Shown: positions 7,649 to 13,505 of the stretch, in pieces
Numbering within the stretch: position 1 is the stretch's first letter
Layout: each line of letters starts with the position of its first letter
NCBI GenBank assembly: GCA_036567205.1
Contig: DATCVA010000238.1
Location: forward strand, 1-13,505
Length of the DNA: 13,505 nt
Direction of reading: 5' to 3'
From: DATCVA01 sp036567205
Lineage (GTDB): Bacteria; Pseudomonadota; Gammaproteobacteria; Burkholderiales; Burkholderiaceae_B
Translations under genes and position numbers: made by a program
The notes under the pieces: generated by a model
The model's input: the letters and a program-made list of their open reading frames with translations, nothing else
Databases searched by the model: none
What the model was told of the DNA's origin: nothing

Positions 7649-7901
7649 GAGGATTAAGTCGCAATTTTTATTCAAGTTTCAACATAAATCTTTTGGATCT
7701 TAGTCTAGTTCGTTTATCCGGCTTTTGTTATTTCTCAAACAAATTGATTATTGTGACTTTCAAGGAATTAGGCATTGCCGGCCAGGTTGACGGTAAAACA
7801 CCTTAATCCTAAGTACCGATGAACGTGGGCAAAGCGCTGCACCATCGATTTTGAGTAAACTAGCCAACCATTTTCTTTAATGACAGGTCCTGCCGCATCC
7901 C

Positions 7902-8735
7902 ATGTCTTCTTCATACGAAATTCGTCCTGAACAATCAATAGAACTGTTGAAGGCGCTGCATATCCTTACGCGTGACGGCAAGATGAACCAGGACAGCCGA
8001 CGCAAGCTAAAACAGGTTTACCATTTGTTCCAGTTTATTGAGCCGCTGCTCAAGGATTTGAAGCAGGGTCGCGAAGGCATCACCCTGGTCGATCATGGCG
8101 CCGGCAAGTCTTACCTGGGGTTCATTCTGTACGATCTGTTCTTCAAGCAGTTAAAAGACAAGTCTCATTTATATGGCATTGAAACCCGCGAGGAACTCGT
8201 CAAGAGTGCTGCCGAGCTGGCTCAGAGGCTTGGGTTTCCAGGCATGTCCTTCCTGAACTTGTCGGTGGCCGATTCCATTACATCCGATCAGTTGCCGGCC
8301 CGGGTAGACATGGTTACGGCGCTGCATGCTTGCAATACCGCTACTGACGACGCCATACGGTTCGCACTGCACAAGCAAGCCAAGTACATCGTTGTCGTCC
8401 CCTGCTGTCAGGCTGAAGTGGCAAGCGTGCTGCGTAGCAAAAAGGCTATGTCCCTAGGCGCCGGGGCTTTGGCGGAGATGTGGCGCCATCCGTTGCATAC
8501 GCGCGAATTTGGGAGCCAAGCTACCAATGTGCTGCGCAGCCTGCAACTGGAAGCCCATGGTTACCAAGTTACGGTAACCGAACTGGTGGGCTGGGAGCAC
8601 TCGATGAAAAATGAATTGATCATCGCCTCGTATAAAAATTTGCCTCGTCGCAAAGCCACTGAAAGGTTGGAGAATTTGTTGAAAATGCTGGGGCTTGAAG
8701 AAATGCGCGACCGCTTTTTTGCGCCAGAAGCCTAG
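7902..8735 (+). CDS. Class I SAM-dependent methyltransferase-like protein (Methyltransf_32 type)
   Basis: A 277-residue soluble protein. Residues 62-72 (LVDHGAGKSYL) look like SAM-binding motif I; YGIETREELV (91-100) has the acidic residue E94 expected to bind the ribose; ALHACNTATDDAIRFAL (140-156) and VVPCCQAE (165-172) match the LHACG and CC-containing motifs of a methyltransferase group found in bacteria and in eukaryotic GSTCD/METTL25-like proteins. The substrate of the bacterial members is not known to me; RNA is one possibility since tRNA methyltransferase Trm13 shares a similar CC motif. It is divergent from norB across 264 bases, with no partner gene. The start at 7902 gives the natural N-terminus but has only a weak ribosome site (AGG near 7886). 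Fold assignment fairly sure, function unknown. Confidence 0.8.
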   Translation: MSSSYEIRPEQSIELLKALHILTRDGKMNQDSRRKLKQVYHLFQFIEPLLKDLKQGREGITLVDHGAGKSYLGFILYDLFFKQLKDKSHLYGIETREELVKSAAELAQRLGFPGMSFLNLSVADSITSDQLPARVDMVTALHACNTATDDAIRFALHKQAKYIVVVPCCQAEVASVLRSKKAMSLGAGALAEMWRHPLHTREFGSQATNVLRSLQLEAHGYQVTVTELVGWEHSMKNELIIASYKNLPRRKATERLENLLKMLGLEEMRDRFFAPEA

Positions 8736-8742
8736 TTTTCAA

Positions 8743-8763
8743 GTGGCGCGGTAAAAGCGCCAC
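8743..8763. terminator. Hairpin after methyltransferase gene
   Basis: GTGGCGC (8743-8749) and GCGCCAC (8757-8763) form a perfect 7-bp GC-rich stem with a 7-base loop, 8 bases after the stop codon. No T-run follows on the plus strand, so it is a terminator-like or mRNA-stabilising hairpin, not a canonical terminator. Confidence 0.5.
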
Positions 8764-8856
8764 CGATGACTGAAACTGAGTTCTGGCTCCAAGATCTCGT
8801 GGAGGTTTTCATTACCCTTCACCACAAGGTTCGGCAAAAAGTGTCGATGGAAATGA

Positions 8857-8891
8857 AAACGGGCCAATCGCTTGTAACGATTGGCCCGTTT
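8857..8891 (-). terminator. Rho-independent terminator of tRNA-fMet
   Basis: A perfect 14-bp stem (8857-8870 with 8878-8891) encloses a 7-base loop. Read on the minus strand it begins 5 bases after the tRNA CCA end and finishes with GGCCCGTTTTC, a short T-run. This closes the tRNA transcript. Confidence 0.85.
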
Positions 8892-8896
8892 GTATC

Positions 8897-8973
<77 letters not shown>

Positions 8974-9011
8974 TCTGAGGGATAAGAGTTTACCCTAGAT
9001 CCGGAATTATT

Positions 9012-9034
9012 GCTTGGCGGCTTGATAGCCAAGC
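9012..9034. other. Inverted repeat upstream of tRNA-fMet
   Basis: GCTTGGC (9012-9018) and GCCAAGC (9028-9034) are perfect 7-bp arms around 9 bases. It lies downstream of the HMA-like gene and upstream of the tRNA, both on the minus strand. It could be a T-poor terminator of the former, and it overlaps a possible tRNA promoter (minus-strand TTGGCT, 17 bases, TAATTC). Confidence 0.4.
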
Positions 9035-9092
9035 CTTTAATCGAAGGGCGGCGGTCCGGGCTGCAGTGCCAGTGTCAGCAGTTCAATAGCAG

Positions 9093-9347
9093 CTACCCGC
9101 CGCAACCGCCGCAACACGCACCGTCTTCCCCATGGACAGGTTTGGCGATGTGGTAACCGGCTTCTTCCACGGCCACTTTCAAGCGAGGCACTGAAACCAG
9201 ATTCTCGTCGAACGATACTGTCGCTTTGCTGCCGCCGAACGAGACGTTTGCATCGCTTACGCCTTTCACTGCCATGAGTGTCCGGGTGATTATGTTTGCA
9301 CACTGTTCGTTCTTCAGACCAGTCAGCTTTAGAATTCCTATTTGCAT
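9093..9347 (-). CDS. HMA-domain (heavy-metal-associated) protein with degenerate CxxC
   Basis: An 84-residue protein with the beta-alpha-beta pattern of CopZ/Atx1-like metal chaperones: LKLTGLKNEQCANIITRTL, then AVKGVSDANVSF, ATVSFDENLVS and LKVAVEEAGYHI. Where chaperones have GMTCxxC this protein has G-L-K-N-E-Q-C: the first cysteine is Asn13 and only Cys16 remains. The tail GACCGGCGG supplies three cysteines (C78, C79, C82) that may take over metal binding. An AAAGGAAAA site precedes the ATG. Related copper chaperones move Cu(I) to P-type ATPases, but no ATPase or metalloregulator lies near, so metal and partner are open. Confidence is high for the fold and low for the role. Confidence 0.8.
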   Translation of the reverse strand: MQIGILKLTGLKNEQCANIITRTLMAVKGVSDANVSFGGSKATVSFDENLVSVPRLKVAVEEAGYHIAKPVHGEDGACCGGCGG

Positions 9348-9411
9348 TGCTTTTCCTTTGGTTCAGTCGGCAAAAATAGAAGGGGATGGGCCGCTTTTTC
9401 TTTAAAGGTGT

Positions 9412-9440
9412 ATATTATAGTTATCTTTCTGGCGTGGCAA
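9412..9440 (-). promoter_or_regulatory. Putative promoter of the HMA-like gene
   Basis: On the minus strand TTGCCA (9440-9435) is 17 bases from TAATAT (9417-9412); a perfect TATAAT overlaps at 9419-9414 with a shorter 15-base spacing. The predicted leader is about 55-60 bases. The AT-rich patch could also serve the divergent gene at 9487. Confidence 0.4.
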
Positions 9441-9486
9441 ATTGTTAAAGGATTTCCCTGCTGGGTCTTCAATGGAGGCTACTGAT

Positions 9487-9699
9487 ATGGTGTTGAAATT
9501 CAAGATTGGCGATCATGTGCGCTGGAACTCGGAAGCGGGCCATGTCACCGGAAGGATTATCGAGGTCCACACGCACGACATGAATTACAAGGGTTACACG
9601 CGTCATGCCACCGCTGACGAACCGCAATACGCTATTAAGAGCGATAAAACTGAACATATTGCGATGCATAAAGCGTCGGCGCTGCACAAGATCGACTAA
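9487..9699 (+). CDS. DUF2945 (HVA1-type Tudor-like) small protein
   Basis: A 70-residue protein with the DUF2945 pattern KFKIGDHVRWNSEAGHVTG, then IIEVHTHDMNYKGYTRHA and DEPQYAIKSDKTEHIAMHK. The family, named after a hypervirulence-associated protein, is predicted to form a small SH3/Tudor-like barrel; its molecular role is not established. The start at 9487 is chosen because GGAGG (9474-9478) is 8 bases upstream; the ATG at 9472 and TTG at 9442 would give longer proteins with unmatched N-termini. Its stop lies 3 bases before the next ATG, so it is probably co-transcribed and translationally coupled with the DUF488 gene. Confidence 0.88.
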   Translation: MVLKFKIGDHVRWNSEAGHVTGRIIEVHTHDMNYKGYTRHATADEPQYAIKSDKTEHIAMHKASALHKID

Positions 9700-9702
9700 A
9701 CG

Positions 9703-10278
9703 ATGTCATCTCCTGTAAATACTGAAAACCGCCAGGCAAGCACTGTCGCCGAGCCGGGAGGCACCACAATTTGGACAGTCGGCCATTCAACCCGGCCGCT
9801 TGATGCGTTTCTTGCTTTACTGATCGAATACGGTATTGAGGCCATCGCCGATGTGCGCAGCTTTCCGGGTTCGCGTAAGTACCCGCAGTATGGCAAAGAA
9901 AAGCTGGCAGCGACACTGTCGGACTATGGCATTGGGTATGCGTGGCATCCGCTTCTGGGCGGGCGGCGACGAGTTAACCCCAGCTCGCCCAATACCGCAT
10001 GGCGCAATGCGTCGTTTCGATCGTATGCCGATTACATGTCGACGTCTGAGTTTTCCCAGGGACTGGAAGGGCTTATCGACGCGGCTGGCAGGGCGCGTAC
10101 CGCATTGATGTGTGCCGAGGCGGTCTGGTGGCGTTGCCACCGTTCCATGGTGTCTGACGCACTGTGTGTGCGTGGCATTCGGGTCGTACATATTATGGAT
10201 GTTAAACATAGCGCCGTACATCCGATGACCTCGCCGGCGCGCATCGTGAAGGGTCGGCTGACTTATGTGCAGCCTTAA
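9703..10278 (+). CDS. DUF488 family protein
   Basis: A 191-residue cytosolic protein of the DUF488 family. Signature blocks are IWTVGHSTRPLDAFLALL (23-40), IADVRSFPGSRKYPQYG (48-64), LLGGRRRVNP (84-93), FRSYADYM (105-112) and ALMCAEAVWWRCHRSMVSD (134-152) with paired C137/E139 and R144-C145-H146. These conserved polar residues look like an active or metal-binding site but no reaction is proven. About 20 residues at the N-terminus precede the domain. The gene has no Shine-Dalgarno site of its own and begins 3 bases after the DUF2945 stop, supporting coupling. Family call firm; function unknown. Confidence 0.88.
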   Translation: MSSPVNTENRQASTVAEPGGTTIWTVGHSTRPLDAFLALLIEYGIEAIADVRSFPGSRKYPQYGKEKLAATLSDYGIGYAWHPLLGGRRRVNPSSPNTAWRNASFRSYADYMSTSEFSQGLEGLIDAAGRARTALMCAEAVWWRCHRSMVSDALCVRGIRVVHIMDVKHSAVHPMTSPARIVKGRLTYVQP

Positions 10279-10487
10279 ATGCGGTATAGGATTTACCGGG
10301 GTTGCCAGGCACATTGTTGTACTTATGATGTAATTTTTGCCGTTATGGCTTTGCTTGAGTAAGGGATATCCCGAGGAATGGTGTGTCTTTCTTGACCCGT
10401 CAGTAGGTGGGTTCTACGATGGACTTAGCGCTTGCCGGAATTCAGGCGAAGATTTATGTAGGTTATCGTCTTGTTGAACGGTTGTGA

Positions 10488-10518
10488 TTGTCGTTGCATG
10501 AATGTCTCCTCTTATAAA
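10488..10518 (+). promoter_or_regulatory. Possible promoter of the Nramp-like gene
   Basis: TATAAA (10513-10518) is a good -10 box 18 bases before the ATG; TTGTCG (10488-10493) is a poor -35 with a long 19-base spacer. The rest of the 258-base gap (10279-10536) holds a GGGATATCCC palindrome (10363-10372) and no recognisable riboswitch or gene. Confidence 0.25.
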
Positions 10519-10536
10519 TAATAAAAGGTGCCGCAC

Positions 10537-11997
10537 ATGATTGATCAAGCTTCCGGTAGTTCGCCAACGGGCATTGCCCCCGAAATTTCCAGCCGTTATC
10601 TTCCTGCTGTTACGTACAAAGATCTTCCCGAGCCATTACCTCTGAAAAAAGTCATCGGGCCCAGCGTGCTATTGCTGGCTGGTTCTATTGGCTCCGGGGA
10701 ATTTGTGCTTTGGCCTTATATCTCAACCCAGACGGGACTGGCGCTTGTCTGGCTCGCCACGATCGGGATTCTGACCCAGTATTATCTTAATATGGAGATT
10801 ACCCGATACACCCTTGCCACGGGCGAGACGGCGGTGACGGGGTTTACACGCCTCTGGAAACACTGGAACTGGTTGTTCATTATTATGGCGGTTGTGCCCT
10901 GGATGTGGCCGGGCTGGGCAACGGGTAGTTCAACCGCGCTGACGTACGCCTTTGGATTGTCGGCCGATGCGGTTGTGCCGATCACGATTGCGTCCTTGAT
11001 TCTTATAGGCATCGTACTGACGGTTTCTCCGGTGGTGTATCGCACCGTCGAGAAAATACAGTTCTTTCTGGTGGCGCTCATTCTGTTGTTCATGCTGTAT
11101 ATGGTTTTTGGCTTGTTGAACGGCGACAGTTGGCGGGCGCTGCTTGGCGGCTTCACAACAGAAATTCCAAATATTCCCAAAGCCATTGGCACTATTCCCA
11201 CAGCCTTGCTGCTGGGCGCCATTGCTTTTGCCGGCGCGGGTGGGGTCATGAATCTGGCGCAATCGAACTGGGTGCGCGACAAGGGCTTGGGCATGGGGGC
11301 ACACCTTCCCAAGATTGTTTCGCCCATCACCGGTCAAGAGGCCACCCAGGCGTCTATTGGCTACTTCTTTCCACAAAACGAAGCTAACCTGGCCCGCTGG
11401 AAGGGTTGGTGGAAGGTTGCCGACCGCGAACAGTTTTTGACCTTCTTCGTTCTTGGACTGTTGGCCATTCTATTGTTCATGATGCTTGCCTTTACCTATG
11501 TCGGAGTCGGCAGCACAGCGCAGAACTTTGATTTTGTGCGCTTATTGGGTGAAACCTTAAGCAGCAAGGTTGCAAGCTGGGTGGGTCCCGCGTTCTGGAT
11601 GACCGGGGTGGTGGTGCTGTTGTCCACCAACTTGACGGTGCTGGACATGATAGGGCGCATTGTTGCCGATATTCTTAAAAGTAACTGGTTGCGCGACAGC
11701 ACGAAATGGACCGAAAGCCGTCTTTACTTTGCCGTCGTCTGGTTGATGGTTATTTTCGGGTCGGTCATTTTACTGGCTGGCGTTAATCAGCCACTGGTGC
11801 TACTGGTAATTGCCTCGGCGCTTAATGGTCTGGTGATGTTTGTATATTCAGTACTGCTGATCAAGCTCAATCGCGGCATGCTTCCCAGGATATTGGGCCT
11901 TCGTGGGTTTCGTTTTGCAGCCGTTATTTGGGCCGTGGTCTTCTATGGCGGCTTTTCCATCTATTTGATCATTTCTCAATTTGGCAAGCTCTTTTAA
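10537..11997 (+). CDS. Divergent Nramp-superfamily (COG1914-like) membrane transporter
   Basis: A 486-residue inner-membrane protein with about 11-12 hydrophobic segments and an Nramp-like opening, VIGPSVLLLAGSIGSGEFVL (39-58), then LTQYYLNMEITRYTLATGE. Nramp metal transporters carry DPGN in helix 1 and MPH in helix 6 to bind Mn2+/Fe2+. Here the DPGN position is GSGE (52-55), and the helix-6 region (about 230-250) reads GAGGVMNLAQSNWVRDKG without MPH. It therefore probably does not move Mn/Fe by the usual site; Mg2+ or another solute is possible but unproven. Start ATG 10537 follows AAAAGG at 10523-10528; GTG 10528 overlaps that site. It is monocistronic, 258 bases after the DUF488 gene. Superfamily assignment is moderate to good; substrate unknown. 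Confidence 0.75.
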   Translation: MIDQASGSSPTGIAPEISSRYLPAVTYKDLPEPLPLKKVIGPSVLLLAGSIGSGEFVLWPYISTQTGLALVWLATIGILTQYYLNMEITRYTLATGETAVTGFTRLWKHWNWLFIIMAVVPWMWPGWATGSSTALTYAFGLSADAVVPITIASLILIGIVLTVSPVVYRTVEKIQFFLVALILLFMLYMVFGLLNGDSWRALLGGFTTEIPNIPKAIGTIPTALLLGAIAFAGAGGVMNLAQSNWVRDKGLGMGAHLPKIVSPITGQEATQASIGYFFPQNEANLARWKGWWKVADREQFLTFFVLGLLAILLFMMLAFTYVGVGSTAQNFDFVRLLGETLSSKVASWVGPAFWMTGVVVLLSTNLTVLDMIGRIVADILKSNWLRDSTKWTESRLYFAVVWLMVIFGSVILLAGVNQPLVLLVIASALNGLVMFVYSVLLIKLNRGMLPRILGLRGFRFAAVIWAVVFYGGFSIYLIISQFGKLF

Positions 11998-12025
11998 CAC
12001 TGGCCGAACGCTGCGGGGCTACTGA

Positions 12026-12049
12026 AAAAGCCTGACTGGGTTGGTTTTT
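12026..12049 (+). terminator. Terminator between convergent genes
   Basis: AAAAGCC (12026-12032) pairs with GGTTTTT (12043-12049), one pair being G-U, around a 10-base loop. The stem ends in a T5 run on the plus strand and an A-run on the other, 28 bases after the Nramp-like stop and just before the convergent methyltransferase-like stop. The stem is short, so strength is uncertain. Confidence 0.45.
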
Positions 12050-12054
12050 GTACC

Positions 12055-12516
12055 CTATATCCAACGCCGGACCTTGGCTTCATAGGAAGCAAAGGCAGCG
12101 CCGAACTTGTCGCGCAGTAGCCGCTCTTCAGGCTGAATTTGAAAGCGGTTGATGTACGGTACAAATATAAAAGCACAGATCAGCGCCAGCGCGTTGCCAA
12201 GCCACAGCCCCCAGCCTATCAGTACAAGCAATACCCCCAAATACATGGGATTGCGAGTCAGGCTGTAGATACCCGATGTGACTAGCACCGATGCGTCGGC
12301 GGGTTTTCTGGGATCGGATGTGGTCCGTGTGCGTTTGAATGTGATGACGCCTGCCACACTGATACCGAGGCCCAGCAGAACAAAAACGACGGCTCCGGTC
12401 AAACTGCTGATTGAAGAAAACGTAAGGGTCGGAAAAAGAAAAGACAGTATCCACATGATCAGACCTGTCGCCAGCATGACGACGGGGGGCGGAATGGTTA
12501 ATTCAAGTTGCTTCAT
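12055..12516 (-). CDS. Isoprenylcysteine carboxyl methyltransferase (ICMT/PEMT)-family membrane protein
   Basis: A 153-residue integral membrane protein with about four hydrophobic segments. The family signature is visible: TSGIYSLTRNPMYLGVLLVLIGWGL (residues about 80-104, with RNPMYLG at the cofactor site) and EERLLRDKFGAAFASYEAKVRRW near the C-terminus. Members of this fold use SAM bound at the membrane surface to methylate lipids, isoprenylcysteine or other small hydrophobic acceptors; the acceptor of bacterial members like this is usually unknown. The start has a GGAGAA ribosome site that overlaps the end of the upstream MFS gene, whose stop codon is only 5 bases away, so the two are co-transcribed and probably coupled. 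Confidence 0.88.
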   Translation of the reverse strand: MKQLELTIPPPVVMLATGLIMWILSFLFPTLTFSSISSLTGAVVFVLLGLGISVAGVITFKRTRTTSDPRKPADASVLVTSGIYSLTRNPMYLGVLLVLIGWGLWLGNALALICAFIFVPYINRFQIQPEERLLRDKFGAAFASYEAKVRRWI

Positions 12517-12521
12517 GTGGG

Positions 12522-13505
12522 CTATTCTCCGGGTGTGCCTGCTTCAGCTAATCGTAGCTCTGCCCGGTGTTGGGCCATCCACCACAATGCGAACGCTACC
12601 AGCGCCAGCGGCGCCAGTGAACCCAGGTTGATCCAGGTCCATCCTTGCGTAGTAATGAGCACGCCGGACGCGAAGGAGCTGATCGCGACACTGGTAAACA
12701 CGCAAAAATCCATGGCGCCCTGTGTTTTGTTTTTTTCGTCCGGATGATAGGCCTCGGTTAATAAGGTGCTGCCACCGATGTACAGAAAATTCCAGCCCAC
12801 ACCCAGTGCCAATAGTGCAAGGGTGAAGTGCATCAAGGCCACGCCAGTCAGTGCAACGGCGACACAGATCGCCATCAACACCACGCCGGTGGCCATCACG
12901 GGCAATACACCGAAACGCTTGATTAAATGCCCCGTGAAAAAGCTGGGTACAAACATACCCAGCACATGCAGTTCAAGCACAATGGCGATATTGCCGAAGG
13001 GATGTTCAAACATCTGCATCGCCAGCGGCGTTGCCGCCATCAGCAAATTCATCACTGCATAGCCAAGTGACGCTCCTGCCACGGCCACAAAAAACACGGG
13101 CTGGCGCACGATGCTTGCCAGTGGCCGGCCGCTGCTGGCTCCGGGTACAGGCGCCAGGTGACGCGGAAAATCAATAAAGGTCATGATCAGCAGCGACAGC
13201 AAGGCCACCACAATCAAGGCCAGATACGCGCCAACAAATGGCGTTGGAAACAAATCACGCGTCACATTTGCCAAGTTTGGACCTACTACGGCGCCCACAA
13301 TGCCACCGGCCAATACCAGCGAAATGGCCTTTTCCTTGTAACTTGGCGCGGCTAGCTCTGGAGCCGCAAAGCGGTACAGCGAGGCATTGGCGCTGTAGTA
13401 ACCGGCGACAAAGGTGGCGGTGAACAGCAGCCAGAATTGCTGTGACGCTGCCGCCCAGGCGCAGATCCCGGCTGAAACCGCGGCAACCAGCAATCCGATC
13501 TGGAA
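12522..13505 (-). CDS. MFS transporter (partial, 5' end beyond window)
   Basis: At least 327 residues of a multi-pass inner-membrane permease, open to the window end: the frame runs without stop through base 13505, with F-Q-I-G encoded before the first possible TTG start at 13493, so the true start lies outside. About ten hydrophobic segments are present, with typical MFS small-residue helices (GIVGAVVGPNLANV) and a central loop of charged residues (DFPRHLAPVPGASSGRP) dividing the two halves. No substrate-specific motif is evident. It is upstream of, and likely co-transcribed with, the ICMT-like gene. Major facilitator membership is confident; drug, sugar or metabolite export cannot be told apart. 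Confidence 0.85.
   Translation of the reverse strand, partial: FQIGLLVAAVSAGICAWAAASQQFWLLFTATFVAGYYSANASLYRFAAPELAAPSYKEKAISLVLAGGIVGAVVGPNLANVTRDLFPTPFVGAYLALIVVALLSLLIMTFIDFPRHLAPVPGASSGRPLASIVRQPVFFVAVAGASLGYAVMNLLMAATPLAMQMFEHPFGNIAIVLELHVLGMFVPSFFTGHLIKRFGVLPVMATGVVLMAICVAVALTGVALMHFTLALLALGVGWNFLYIGGSTLLTEAYHPDEKNKTQGAMDFCVFTSVAISSFASGVLITTQGWTWINLGSLAPLALVAFALWWMAQHRAELRLAEAGTPGE

Noticed and set aside
7681..7700. NsrR-like AAGATCCAAAAGATTTATG on the minus strand near norB
   Set aside because: One half resembles an NsrR half-site (AAGATGCA) but the dyad is not formed; chance in AT-rich DNA.
7744..7757. FNR/Dnr-like site TTGAT-TATT-GTGAC upstream of norB
   Set aside because: Only the left half-site matches TTGAT; the right half GTGAC is far from ATCAA. 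Not enough to claim an anaerobic or NO-responsive regulator site.
7770..7790. Sigma54-like TGGCCGGCAATGC on the minus strand upstream of norB
   Set aside because: The GG to GC spacing is 2 bases too short for a -24/-12 promoter.
8084..8112. Possible Walker A motif (HGAGKS) in the methyltransferase-like gene
   Set aside because: The GxxxxGKS glycine spacing is missing; the segment fits SAM-binding motif I after a beta strand, with LHAC and PCC motifs following.
10279..10362. 27-codon micro-ORF directly after the DUF488 stop
   Set aside because: No Shine-Dalgarno site and no recognisable peptide; an ATG abutting TAA is easily fortuitous.
10782..11330. 182-residue open frame antisense to the Nramp-like gene
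   Set aside because: Frame opposite a hydrophobic membrane-protein gene, a common artefact; the plus-strand protein is coherent and has proper start signals.

Overview
The window looks like a chromosomal segment of a betaproteobacterium of the Burkholderiales, most likely an Alcaligenaceae/Bordetella-like organism of moderate GC. This is inferred from an orphan Bug-type (TctC family) periplasmic receptor, an FCD-type GntR regulator beside a small catabolic operon, a DUF2945/DUF488 pair and a single-subunit quinol nitric oxide reductase. No phage, IS, integrase, CRISPR or plasmid function is visible.

Left part (1-5330): a divergent regulator/catabolic unit. A GntR/FCD regulator (20-844, minus) faces four co-directional genes: a nitrilase (927-1904), a ketopantoate-reductase-like 2-hydroxyacid dehydrogenase (1952-2884), a tartrate/D-malate-type beta-decarboxylating dehydrogenase (3034-4101) and a Bug-family solute receptor (4209-5192). 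A sigma70-like promoter (846-874) has a perfect TGTATACA palindrome (884-891) just downstream of its -10, where a repressor would block initiation. The simplest reading is a substrate-induced operon that hydrolyses an organic nitrile to a carboxylate and oxidises a derived hydroxy- or dicarboxylic acid. The substrate cannot be read from sequence. A 12-bp hairpin (5301-5328) closes this unit and the convergent gene.

Middle part (5349-8980): norB (5349-7637, minus), a complete quinol-dependent NO reductase with all diiron-site residues, stands alone without norC, norD, norQ or an NO-responsive regulator. Divergent from it is a class I SAM-dependent methyltransferase-like protein (7902-8735). 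An initiator tRNA-fMet (8897-8973, minus) with a strong terminator follows.

Right part (9000-13505): a small HMA-like protein that has lost one cysteine of its CxxC motif but has a Cys-rich tail (9093-9347, minus); a DUF2945-DUF488 pair (9487-10278); a divergent Nramp-superfamily transporter lacking the DPGN and MPH metal-binding motifs (10537-11997); then, convergent, a two-gene operon of an MFS transporter (cut by the window end) and an isoprenylcysteine-methyltransferase-like membrane protein (12055-13505, minus).

The best candidate for something under-described is the nitrilase/dehydrogenase/Bug operon with its operator. The next best are the atypical Nramp-like transporter and the altered HMA protein. 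I see no sign of a large new defence or mobile system.
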